Shown: positions 21,775-32,799 of the stretch, in pieces | Layout of the letters: each line of letters starts with the position of its first letter | How positions within the stretch are numbered: the stretch's first letter is position 1 | Source of the DNA: Stomorhina lunata | Lineage: Eukaryota > Arthropoda > Insecta > Diptera > Rhiniidae | Direction of reading: 5' to 3' | Assembly: GCA_933228675.1 (NCBI GenBank) | Contig: OW121740.1 | Span: forward strand, 125,935,630 to 125,999,629 | DNA length: 64,000 nucleotides | Position numbers and translations under genes: made by a program | Notes under the pieces: model-generated | The model's database searches: none | What the model was told of the DNA's origin: nothing | Seen by the model: only the letters and a program-made list of their open reading frames with translations

Positions 21775-22940
21775 AATCTTTGTTTAAAATAATTACTTTT
21801 ATGCATTTAAAATAAAAATATACTAAAAATTCATAATATTACGTTTTTAAAAATACAAAACAAAAATCAAAATTTTGACCTTCGAACCCGGGGAAAAAGG
21901 GTTAAGCCAATTTTGAAAAGAAAAACTATTTAAATTTTCTATAGTATGGATAATTTTATTCCATATAAACATTGTTAAAATTAATACAAGTAAGATCTAT
22001 CAAGCATTTATTCAAAATTTGAGCAAAAAATAAAATTTTTGCGAAACTCGACATAATTGTAACGGTGAAACGGCGAAACGGTTCAAGATATCGATCTTAT
22101 TTTTTTGAGTTTTATTCTCTTATTTGTCTACTTTAATACTCCGATGAGATATATTGAAATTTGTAATATTTGTTTAACAAAATTTTCAAAAAATCAAAAA
22201 AATGATTTTTGAAACCGACCTCAGAAAAATTACCCATTTTCGAATATGAAAAAAAACTAAGTAAATATTTTTGTATTTTAATAAAATGAAACTAATAAGT
22301 ACTCACAAGTCTTGGAATGATAAATCAAGTCTTACTTTGCTAGTTTTTATTTAAAGTAGTTTTTTTTTTGGACAGTGTATCTTTAGGCTTGACGTCAAGG
22401 ACACAAATTTTCGGGTAGAAATCGCAATAACTCCAAAACTGTTTTATGGATTTTTAATTTTTATCACTTCAAGGAAAACTGCATTAGTTCACTTTTAAAT
22501 TCCATTATCTTTTCTTTTAAAAATAAATTTCGAATGAACGAAATGCAGCAAAAACAAATACTCTAATTTTCCCCCATACAAATGGGCAAAACAATTTTGC
22601 ACCCCTTGAGCGGACTCGTATTCCAAAAATAAATCAATAATATTCTGCACACTTCCAAATGACATCATTCAGTCAAATTCGATTTCAGATATATTTTTGA
22701 GATAGTTTTTTTCATTTTTACAAAAAATTAAACCAAATTTAAGATAAGATATCAGTCAAAATGATTAAAGCCCAAATTTTCATTTTTTTTTTGAGGCAAA
22801 TAACCAGAAATTATCTAAAAAATATATTATAAATTGATCAATTTGAAAACGATCGATTTTCATCACATACCGAATACTTTCACTATTAGAAGTCGATTAG
22901 AGACAAAAGTGAAAAAGACGATCCACCCTAATATACATAT
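21775..22940 (+). repeat. Segmental duplication, copy 2
   Basis: Same ordered words as 17655-18985 (TTCTATAGTATGGATAATTT, ACTCCGATGAGATATATTGA, CTGTTTTATGGATTTTTAAT, GAGCGGACTCGTATTCCAAA, GAAGTCGATTAGAGACAAAA). It lacks the MITE C insertion and supplies its empty site. Differences scattered throughout suggest an old duplication. Confidence 0.85.
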
Positions 22941-23992
22941 ATTATAGTTATAGAATATAGGCTAGTCATCAGAAATCGGTTAGGATTTATATCTAAAAAT
23001 CAATCGAACATTTTGTGCTAAAATATTGGAAAACGGTTTATTTGGATCTATGAGCATTTTTTTCTAGTACAACAAAGTGAACAAATTGAAATGTTAAGTA
23101 ACAAAAAAAAAGATTTATATAGAGTAATTGAATCATTTTGGAGTTATCAGCTTAATTCACGTTTTGTCGAATACGACATTTAGGGTAGGGAAAAGTCACG
23201 CTTGGCTCTAGGCCTAATATCCTCTTTTCCTTGATGTACACTTAAGTGATTACGAAGTAGATAACTTGTAACGCAAAGTTAAAAGAGACAATATAGTTAA
23301 GGAGTTATCAACAAAAATTCACAATTTGTTGAATAAGAGTATTAGATGAGGTAAAACTAACTCGAAGCTTTGGGATCTAAAAAATCATTTTCTAAAAATT
23401 TTCCATTATCCAAAATCTCAACATGTGTCATATATCCGTTGCGTGTTTCACACCAAAAAAAAAATCAATTTTTTTTATGACAAATTCTTGGCAAAATAAA
23501 TTTCCATGATTCAAAAAATTCTCGTTATTTATATAGCCAAAACCGCAAAAACTATATAAAAAATTATTCATACATTTGAGTTTTTCCCCATATTTTTTTT
23601 TTTTTTCAAAAAACTCTAATATGAAAAAATCAAAAACCATATAGAGAAGATAGCAGGAAAGTAGCTAAAATAATATAAAAAAGTACTTACGAGATACTTA
23701 CGTACTCTCTTGACTTTATAGTTTTCATGATTATTTTTATTTCAGTTTTTTCATTTTTTTTTGTACTAATAATAAAAAAATAAATAGCGATATAAGTAAT
23801 AAAAATAATAAATTTATATGTGTATGATGAAAATTGAAGAAACGTACATTTATATGTATGTAAATATGAGATTATACAAATATCTTAAGTCCGTCCGTTC
23901 GTCTGTCTGTCTGTCTGTCGTCATCTCTTCATCATATAAATAAATATATAATAATATTTGTTTATTTTTTCTATTTTATTTCACTCGTTTAG
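22941..23992. other. AT-rich spacer with TCTG repeats
   Basis: Two weak relatives of the scattered motif (near 23071 and 23250), and a CCGT/TCTG tetranucleotide run at 23889-23920. No gene recognised. The polypyrimidine stretch at the end leads to the candidate exon. Confidence 0.45.
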
Positions 23993-24122
23993 GGTTAGCG
24001 ACCGCAAAACTATCTGACATTAGATTGCGATGGCGGCCAAACGACAACAGCCGATGCAACTGCACTGCAAACTTTATGTGCAACAAGACGCACATATTCA
24101 GCTCACAAAGCGCAGAGTATAC
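23993..24122 (+). CDS. Possible internal or first coding exon, unrecognised
   Basis: A 130-bp segment of clearly higher G+C lies between a good acceptor (TTTTATTTCACTCGTTTAG ending 23992) and a consensus donor (GTATAC then GTAAGTGC at 24123). One frame, skipping the first two bases, is open right through (42 codons) and reads LATAKLSDIRLRW, then a Cys-rich CNCTANFMCNKTHIF. A second frame has an in-frame TAG at 24021 then ATG at 24030 in a fair context (GCGATGG), giving MAAKRQQPMQLHCKLY and DAHIQLTKRRVY to the donor. I recognise neither peptide. It could be an exon of a gene whose introns hold all these repeats, a 5'UTR exon, or a chance G+C-rich stretch. The frame cannot be decided here. Confidence 0.35.
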
Positions 24123-24806
24123 GTAAGTGCAACCGAAAAACTGCAGCAGCTAAAATAAATTTACTCAGAAATCTAACAACTAAGGCAATGCTAAAAAATT
24201 TAAAATACAAAATTTATAAAAAGAGTCATTGGCGACAATATTTAAACAATGACGTTAGTTTTGTTTTTTTTTTTTATAGTATATTTTGCCTTTAGCCACC
24301 ACAAAACGTTGACGAAGTCAGCCACGTTTGACGAGTGTCTCTCTGGTTGCATTTAATAGATATCGCTCTATACCGAGAGCTTTTTTCCAAAACGCCACAT
24401 GCAACACAACAAATTACCATACACTGCAGTCATTCAGTCAGTCATTCACAACTGCATTTTATTTATTTGTGCAAAAACAAACAAAAAAAGAAGAAAAACT
24501 TTAAAAATATAATTTTTATACTTTGTTACAACAACTAAGAGAGATATGGTTATGAGCTTGTATTTTATTTTAATATATTTTTTTTTTTTTTGCAAAATTT
24601 TATATTTTTCTATATTTGTATGAGATGTTGGTGTAGGTTCCAAAGACACCATTTCCAAAAGAAATTAGGAAAATAAATGTTTTATACAATTAAGTTTTTA
24701 ATACCAAAAACTTTAAAAACTTTCGATTAGGTTGAACTCTAAATACTTATAAATTAACAGTCCCAACTCTGCAAAAGTTTTATTTGTAATAGAAAGTACT
24801 TGTGAA
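24123..24806. other. Spacer after the candidate exon
   Basis: Starts with the donor-like GTAAGT. A somewhat G+C-richer part (24290-24450) with CATTCAGTCAGTCATTC near 24430 could be regulatory or transcribed, but nothing decides it. No gene recognised. Confidence 0.35.
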
Positions 24807-24990
24807 TGGTCCTTCGAGCCGGATTCTTATAGAGTTTAATGAATGCATTTCATGAATTTTGAGGAAGTGATTCAAGATGCGGAATATAAATTCAAAAAAG
24901 CCAATTTTGCTATGATTGATTCAATAACAATTTGAAGTTATTTGTATGTAGTCCTTTGGGCCGTATTGTGATGACCTAATATAGGCCAAT

Positions 24991-25386
24991 TCCAAGTCCA
25001 TACTGCAGAATCTCACAAATGCCATCGGTAAGCGCCTGCAAACGTTTGCAAACAAATGCTTAATAAGGATTTTTTATGCCGAACCTCATAAGAAATAAAG
25101 ATTTACTTAACGCGACCAATTAAATCCTTGCTTCTATAAAGGTATGTCAACGGAAAATGGCGATAGATAGGCCACATACTTTGCAGCCCAAATACCAACA
25201 CTGATCGACAAGCGCTTTGTTGGCATCCACAGGGGAGAGGTCGTCGAGTTGGTGCACATGCTAGAACGTAAAGAAGGTCAATTATTGCGGAGCTGGAAGC
25301 AGAAATCTATTCTATAGAGTCCAATATAAAAGGATGGTTGAGGCCCTATGCTCCATTGGGAGTCAAGAATAACAGAAGAAGAACAG
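24991..25386 (+). pseudogene. 5'-truncated LINE, ORF2 C-terminal remnant
   Basis: A 396-bp insertion flanked by a perfect 11-bp target duplication TATAGGCCAAT (24980-24990, 25387-25397). In the first frame it reads SKSILQNLTNAIGKRLQTFA and NKCLIRIF, which matches the ..LQTF.NKCLR.I.. block after the reverse transcriptase of RTE/CR1-like non-LTR elements. Later frames read VEALCSIGSQE near the end, also as in that family. The catalytic domain is absent. The 3' end (CTATGCTCCATTGGGAGTCA, AGAATAACAGAAGAAGAACA) recurs in a 42-bp insertion at 57469. It landed about 25 bp after a tRNA-Tyr-type box, so it is younger than the array. Confidence 0.8.
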
Positions 25387-26056
25387 TATAGGCCAATATA
25401 GGCAGAAGGAGGGAAACTCAGCTAGAAACTTTCTTTAGCTTTTGCTTTGGTTAAACTTTCTTAAGTTAACAATCTCTGACCTGTAGAAGCTTTAATTGAA
25501 TAAAATTTAAATGTGTTTTGACACTTATTCCTAAAGTCGTACTTGGGAATAAATTTGATTTTAATCTACGAAAAAAAGGTTTTTGTGATCTAATCAAAAA
25601 AATAAAAAATTTGTTTAACAATGTTCAAATGGGAGAAGAATTAAATTTTCGTTTGAAATCGTTCATGGTCCTTCGAGTCCAATCAAAAATATTATCATAT
25701 ACAATCATAGAAAAGTACAAACGACCCTTTATTGTGTAAATGACCTAATCCGTTGCAACATACTTTTTATATTCCTGTAGTCCAAGTTGTTTATTGTCCT
25801 TAGAGACGGATTATAAAAATCAGCTGTCCAATACAGAAAACAGAATTTTAAACTTATAACCCATCAGGTCAAGTGTAGAGCAGTTTATGAATATTCGAGT
25901 TGGATTAATTAAATTGAAACCTACTATCTTAGCCAACACTTAAGCTTCTCAAAATTGCCTTAATAATATCATACCAAAATGTTGATGGTCGTTCGAGCCG
26001 GATAAATAAATTTGTAAGTCGAATTAATATGTCCCTATGAATATTATATCATCAGC

Positions 26057-26325
26057 CGGGAGTTTATGTGCTCTATACGCCAAAAATGCATTTTGAGAAA
26101 ATCGATCTTGAAATTTTTACTTAATTTTGAGATTTTACACCATATTTTTGGCGTATGTAGCAAAACAGCACAAAAAAATCAGTTTTGAAGAATATAGAAC
26201 AAAACAGAAACTAGACGAGATAGCCGAAGACGGATTGCAGAATTGAAGAATTTAGGATCGAGAAACTAAAGTGGAATCATTAACTCAAAATGTGTAAAAT
26301 GGCGGATAGAGCATATAAACTCCCG
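26057..26325. mobile_element. MITE E, ~269-bp TIR element
   Basis: Ends CGGGAGTTTATGTGCTCTAT (left) and CGGGAGTTTATATGCTCTAT (right, inverted), continuing with CGCCA and ATTTTGAG on both sides. Non-coding, within box array A. The target duplication is not clear. Confidence 0.8.
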
Positions 26326-28020
26326 CACGACGATATGTCGTCAATAAAAAAGTTTGTATTGTTTATGTTCCCTTGAACCGGATTCAAATTGTCAAATGAC
26401 TTTGAAAACATGACATTATTATTCGTGTTGGATTCTTTAGACGGTGACCGACTAACGATTTTGATTGTCATTCGTTCCGGATTTAAAAAATCAACTCATA
26501 TTGTAAACAAGAGAATGTATTTGCTGGTCGATTTAAGTTGATATTTTCGAGCTGTAGCTTATGATGATCACACTTTGTCTATAAGGTCTTTAATGTGGTC
26601 CTTCGAACCGGATTCTAATTGTTAAATGATTTCGTAACCTAAATAAAACATTCGCTAAATGATATTTATGGTCTATTTATGATAAAGATTCTAATCACTG
26701 AGACTCGATGCTGGAAATAAGAATGAATCCATACATTTATGGTCCTTCGTGCTGGATTCTTTTTTTCAAATAAATATATGATTTCTAACTTAAAATTTTG
26801 ATAGTCGTTCGTGTTGGATTCAAATAATCAACTCATATTTTAAATAAGAGTATACATTTGCTAGTCGATATAATTTCATATTTCGAGTTGGATGTTATGT
26901 CGCTTGTAAAGATCATATGTCGCCTATGAAGAAGTTTGCCTTCTTGACGGTCGCTCGAACCGGATTTTAATTGTCAAATGACTTTGCTAACAATAGAATG
27001 GATTCGCTAAAGAAAAAAATAGTATTTTTGGTCTAATAATGTACGATACCGAATTCGATGCTGGAAATAAAAACATATTTCGCTGATGAAATCACATTTT
27101 TATGGTCCTTCGCACTAGATTCTCCTTTTCAAATAAAATCATTTGCATGACTGAAATCACAACAAATATTCAATTTTCAACTAAAGATTTTGGTCGTTCT
27201 AGCCGAATTCAAATTCAACAATCTTCGTCAACAATTTTTTATGTTGACGAAGTTTGCCTCCTCTTTGGTCCCTCGAACCGGATTTTAATAGTCTTTCTTA
27301 ACAATATAATGCATTCGCTTAAGAAAATATGATATTTCTGGTCTAAATATGTATGATACCGATTCTAATTACTGACACCAGAAGCGGTGCTGAATATTAG
27401 AGCATATTTCGCTAATAACCCCATATTTTTATGGTCATTTGTGCTCTATTCTTTTCTTCAAATAAAACCTTTTGCGTGAATAAAATCACACGAAATATTC
27501 GATTTTTAACCAAAGATTTTGATGGTCGTTCGAGCAGGTTTCAAATTATCAATTCATGTTGCAAACAAGAAAAAACATTTGCCTGTCAGTTTAAGTCGAT
27601 AATATGTCGCATATAAAGATCATATGTCGCCTATGTATAAGTTTGTCTTCTTTATGGTCCCTCGAACCGGTTCCTAATTGGTTAATGACTTTGTAAACAA
27701 GATAAAGCATCCGCTAAAGAAAAAAATGAAATTTGTGGTCTATATATAATAACGATTCTAAACACTGAGACTACATTTCGCTGATAAACGTATAGTTTTA
27801 TGGTCCTTCGAGCTGGATTCTAACTATTTAGGTTTACAGCGATTAAAACAGAATAATAATAAATCTTTGCTTCAAATTAAATTCTAAGCAATTTAAGATT
27901 ATGGATCGGAATTGCTTATGGGGTCTGGAGAAGTACTTCTTAAATGACAAAATAATAAAGATGCACTACTTCGAGACGGATTCGATTCAGCAAACCGGTC
28001 CTTCGAACAGGATTGAAGCT

Positions 28021-29240
28021 TAAATATTAACTATGATTAATTGCTATAGATTTTTATTTAGTTTTCGATTGAAATGATTTGAAATTTTTGAGATTATTCG
28101 TGCCGTATTCTAATGGAAATCGGTATGACAACTAGTTATCATTGCGGAAACAGTGTTAAAAAATTTTCGTTGATGACCAAATGACCGACCACAATTTGTT
28201 TAATATTGTGATTACTTACTTAGTTGGCAGCTAACTCGTTATTTTGAATTATAAAAGACTTTTTTACTTCTAGCAAAAAAACTAACAAAAGGAAACAAAA
28301 CGCTTCTTGAACAAAAAACTAAAAATTTCGCAAACTTTAAAAAACCACAAATAATGCCAAAAATATAAAACGCCAACATTATAGATACAAAGTAATGGAA
28401 ACAACAAAAGCGATTTTTGGTGCCAAAAATCTAAAAGATTTTTCATAAATTACCTTAAGGCTTGTTTAGTTTTGAATGACAGGTTAACAAACAGAGGAAA
28501 AATTTAATATTTTAAAAAATTTCAAAAATAAAAAAAAGAATTAAAGGCGGATTTTTATTTGATTGGGTTTATAACTACTGGTTAAAATTTTTGCAAATTT
28601 ATTTAAAAGTTATAACTAAATTTTTAAGAAAAAAAGAAGAAATAAATAAAAAGTGTTTAACATTAAAATAATCCATGATAAATTTGGCGTCATACAAGAC
28701 TTTTTTGGGAAAACATTTGTTTCAAGATTTCCCCAAAAAAACCCCTTTGGCATATTCACACACATTTTTCTTCAAAAGCTTTTTTAACATTTTTTAAAAG
28801 CGCTATTTTTTACTACTGTTGCTACACACGCCCAAATTTTGAATATTTTTTTTTCTTTAATTGTTAGATACTTTTTTTTCTATCTTTTTTGGCAAAATTG
28901 ACTGGCCATATATTTATTTTTTGGTTTGAAATTTGTTTGATCAGTTTCGTCTGTGTAGTCTTTGGTCGGTCTTGGCGGTTTTTCTTAAAAGTAGTTAAAA
29001 GCTTTATAAATGCATTACAAAATGTGCAATCATGTGTGCAACAAGTTGAAAAATTATAAATGATTTTGTGGGTCAAATTTGGTAAATGAATGATTAATCA
29101 GTAGTTTTTGTGGTACATAGTTTTTTTCTATTTTAAATTTGCTAATTTTGAAAATTATTGATATTTTTGAATGATAGAAAATATTTGGGTGACATTTTTT
29201 TTAATGACGCTCAATGTGACAATTTTAAATGCCAATCGAA
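28021..29240. other. AT-rich gap between box subarrays
   Basis: No box copies and no transposon ends recognised. Open frames on the minus strand near 28864-29076 have no family resemblance. Confidence 0.5.
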
Positions 29241-32080
29241 TTAGTTTTTGGTCCTTCAAACCGGATTGAGGCCATCGTTAAGTTTTAGGTATTTACAATG
29301 TTTTAAATTTAAATATAAATTGGATAGGATTTTAGTTTTGGCTATTTTTATCAAATGGGTCATATGAAATTTGAGGATCTTTTAGAGCTAAAATACAGAT
29401 TTTTTATTTTTATTAGCTTAAAGCTCTAATTTGTGTTTGGTCCCCTGAGCCGGATTGTAAAAGCTTTCAAGTCATATTTTTATCAAATGAGTCACATGAA
29501 ATTTGAAGAAGTTCTACACCATTTTTAATTGTAATTGAGAAATTTTCAAATTGAATTGATAAATTTTCAATTGAAATTGAATATTTTCAATTGAAATTGA
29601 GAAATATTCAATTGGAATTGAGAATTTCCAATTGAAATTGAGAAATTTTCAATTGAAATTGAGACTTTTCAATTGAAATTGAGAAATATTCAATTGAAAT
29701 TGAGAATTTTCAGTTGAAAATGGGAAATTTTCAATTGAAATTGAGAAATTTTCAATTGAAATTGAGAGTTTTTCAATTGAAAATGAGAATTTGTAAATTG
29801 AAATTGAGAAAATCCAAATTGAAAATGAGAAATAGTCAATTGAAATTGAGAATTTTTAAATTTAAATTGAGAAATTTTCAATTGAAATTGAGAAAAGCCC
29901 AATTGAAGATGAGGTTGATTTTTTTAATTGAAATTGAGAAATTTTCAATTGAATATGAGAAATTTTCAACTTGAAATGAGAAATTTCTAATTGAAAATGA
30001 GAAATTTTCAATTGAAAACGAGAAATTTTCAATTGAAATTGAGAATTTTAGAATTGAAAATGAGAAAACCTATATTAAAATTTCATTTGTGGTTTTCTCA
30101 ATTTTAATTAAAAAATTCTCAATTTAAATTTAAAATTTCTCAATTTCAATTGAAAATTTCTCAATTTCAAATGAAAATTCTCAATTTCAATTGAAAATTT
30201 TTCATTTTCAATTGAAAATTCTCAATTTCAATTGAAAATTTCTCAATTTCAATTGAATATTCTAAATTTCAATTGAAAATGGTGTAGAGCTAAAATACAG
30301 ATTTTGATTAGCTTATAGTTCTAATTTGTGTTTGGTCCCTCGAACAGGATTGAAGAAGCTTTTGATTAGCAATCAACTTTGTTATGAGTCCATCAAATTC
30401 AATTCGGAATTACACTCGGTTAAGATTAGGCCAACTTTCGGGTATGAATAGTAGTTGTACTCTTATGGGTCATTTAATGGGATTAAAGTTTTTGTGTTTA
30501 CACTAATTATATAATAAAAGTTTTAAGCTCTTTAATTTAGATTGATGGTGACATTATAGCTTTAGCAACTAGGTTTTGACTTAGAATAAGTTGTAAATAA
30601 GAATTGAATTTTATTATAACTTCGAGCCGAATCAAAGCATAATTATTTACGATGATAAATTGATGATTTATGATAATTTATTTTTGGTTCCTCGAGTCGG
30701 ATTGTGAGAGCTTTCAATTAGCAATCAACTTTGGTTTGAGTCCATCATATTCTATTCGGAATTACATTGGCTTTAAATTAAGCTAACTTTTGGCTATGAG
30801 TCGACTACTTTTATGGGCCAACTTTTGTTTAAGAATTTAAGTTTTGTATGACTTTTCGAGCCGGATCAAAACAAAATTGTTTACACTGATAAAATTTATG
30901 ATTATTCCACCCGGATTGTCATTAGCTATATGTTACAGACCATATTACAGAAACAAAGACCGAAATTGTTCAAGGTGCATTAGCTTAATTATATTAGGTT
31001 ACATCAAAACATCGTTCGGATGGTCCTTCGGGCTGGATTGCCACGAGCTTTTATTAATATATCAAATTAGCTTCGAGTCGGATTGTGAAAGCATTGATTG
31101 AATGTGATTATAATTTCGGCAGATCAGTATGTCAGTTCAAGCTTTTCATTAGACCATATTTCACACATCGATGAAATTTGTGTCTGGTCCTTCGAACTGG
31201 ATTGTGACAAACGGTTTTAGGATTTTAATAGGTTAGAGTTTTTTGGTTTCTGTATGAGTTTATGGGAAAGTGAAAGCCGAAATGTGAGCAGATTACAGCA
31301 GATCAGTATTAAAAGAGTTCATGGTTACATAAGGTAATCCACCACATACCGCCTTAATAAGAAAATGGTCCCTCAAGCCGGATTGTGACTAAGCAATTTC
31401 AATGGGAATAACGTTTTTGATAATACTATTAGTTTATGAGGGGTTTGAGTTTTCGGGTTCTGCATAGCTTTACGGGAAAATGAAAGCCATATTAATTAAT
31501 TATATAATGGTCATTCGAGTCGGATTGCGACTAAGCAATTTAAATGGGAAAAGGTTTTTGATAATACTATTAGTTTATGAGAGGTTAGAGGTACCGAACC
31601 GGTACAGGTTTATGGAAGATTAGAAACCAAATAATGAGCAGATTTGAACTGATCAGTAATGAGAGATTTTACGGTTTACATAAGGTTATCAATCACATAC
31701 AGAATAAATTGGATAATGGTCCTTCAAGCCGGACTGTAACGAAGAAATTTCAATGAGAATAACGTTTTTGATTCGGTATAGGTTTATGGAAGATTGAAAG
31801 CCAAATTGTGAGCAGATTAGTATTGAGAGTTTAGGGTTTACATAAGGAAACCAATCACATACCTAATAAATTGGATAATGGTTCTTCAATCCGGATTTGT
31901 GACGAAGAAATTTCAATGGGAATAACGTTTTTGATTCGGTATAGGTTTATGGGAGATAAAAAGCCGAATTGTGATTAGATTAGCAAATGATAGAGTTCAC
32001 TGTCTACGTAAGGTTATCAATCACATACCGAATAAATTGGATAATGGTCCTTCATGCCGGATTGTGATTAAGCAATTTTA
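29241..32080 (+). repeat. tRNA-Tyr-complement box array, subfamily B
   Basis: Boxes begin near 29250, 29439, 30334, 30686, 31022, 31186, 31367, 31509, 31718, 31880 and 32046, with a partial one near 30855. From 31.0 kb the unit is about 165 bp (142-209). A typical unit has box, GTGACGAAGAAATTTCAATG, GGAATAACGTTTTTGATTCG, GGTATAGGTTTATGG, AAGCCGAATTGTGAGCAGAT, TTACATAAGGTTATCAATCA, CATACCGAATAAATTGGATA, then the next box. Box variants are TTCAAGCCGGATT and TTCGAACTGGATT. The surrounding unit is unlike subfamily A, but the box is shared. Confidence 0.9.
29517..30284. mobile_element. Foldback element made of 21-bp CAATTG repeats
   Basis: Outer ends CACCATTTTTAATTG (left) and CACCATTTTCAATTG (right, inverted), each flanked by TA (29515-29516, 30285-30286). 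The left arm is about 25 copies of a 21-bp unit TTTTCAATTGAAATTGAGAA. Near 30070 the orientation flips across TGAGAAAACC/GGTTTTCTCA, and the right arm holds about nine inverted copies. An uninterrupted copy of the target lies at about 29360-29400 (GATCTTTTAGAGCTAAAATA), showing a TA insertion. Arms of tandem subrepeats are typical of foldback (FB) elements. TA plus CACC ends suggest Tc1/mariner mobilisation. Heptad-like open frames inside are by-products of the 21-bp period. Confidence 0.85.
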
Positions 32081-32364
32081 GTGTTTCAGTGGGATAACAT
32101 TTTGAGTTTATGAGAGATTAAAAGAGAAGTCAAAAATGTTTGGTTTTGTACTAATATTTTTTTATTAGTTTACGACTTTATTAGTGTTAACCAGTGGGAG
32201 GGATTATATTTTCCAGCAACGGAAGTTGAAATAATGTTAAAAAATCGTTAATTAACACTAAGTCTGAGTCTAAAATTAGACTGAGAAAAATGAGAAATTG
32301 AAGTAAAGAGAAATATTTTGTTTAAAAAGAGTTCAATAAAATATTTAAGTATGAAAAAGTCATA

Positions 32365-32496
32365 CTCCCTAATTCATAAAGGAATAATAAATTACTTTAC
32401 AATTACAAAGCTTTATATGTAGGAGGAAATTTGTATGAAAAAATGATTTATTAGCTTGTCATATCATAATAATTTCGTTCATGAATTAGGGGGGGA
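32365..32496. mobile_element. MITE F, ~130-bp TIR element
   Basis: CTCCCTAATTCATAAAGGAA on the left pairs with CCCCCTAATTCATGAACGAA (right, inverted) and continues through AATWATWA. Flanked by ATA-like bases. Lies in the box-free gap between 32046 and 32805. Confidence 0.6.
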
Positions 32497-32799
32497 TAAT
32501 GTGTAACATTTAGATGGAATTAAAAATTTATAGAAAAATTAAATTTATAACTTTCAGAAAGAAATTTTTAAATTTAAGGAAAAGTTTGTAAACAATAATA
32601 ATCCTGTATGTGATGGAAATCGTTAGATTTCTGATATTTGATATTTTGAGATAATTATCGTTTATTTCCCAAAAAATAAAAATATGGGTATAAATTTTTT
32701 GTGAAATTGGAACGGAATAATTCTAAAATATGGCGTAATAAGTTCAAAATAAAAAAAAAGATCTGAAATATAATATTTGAATAAATAAGTCCGCCCGTC

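Larger units (their letters stand above)
24807..28020 (+). repeat. tRNA-Tyr-complement box array, subfamily A
   Basis: Repeats built around TGGTCCTTCGAGCCGGATT and variants (TTCGAACC, TTCGTGCT, GTTCGAGC). Boxes begin near 24808, 24950, 25667, 25794, 25986, 26366, 26465, 26597, 26741, 26803, 26949, 27104, 27192, 27267, 27433, 27524, 27656, 27802 and 27997. From 26.6 to 27.8 kb they form a higher-order unit of about 320-390 bp with three box types in turn. Each type has its own flanks: AATTGTCAAATGACTTTG after the first, GGATTCTTTTTTCAAATAAA after the second, TCAAATTATCAACTCAT after the third. The first box is an exact match to the complement of a tRNA-Tyr 3' end with CCA. No coding capacity. 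See findings for origin. Confidence 0.9.

Noticed and set aside
29714..29974. 86-codon frame with heptads such as NFQLKLR, resembling a coiled coil
   Set aside because: The 21-bp foldback unit forces a seven-residue repeat; a similar frame exists on the other strand.
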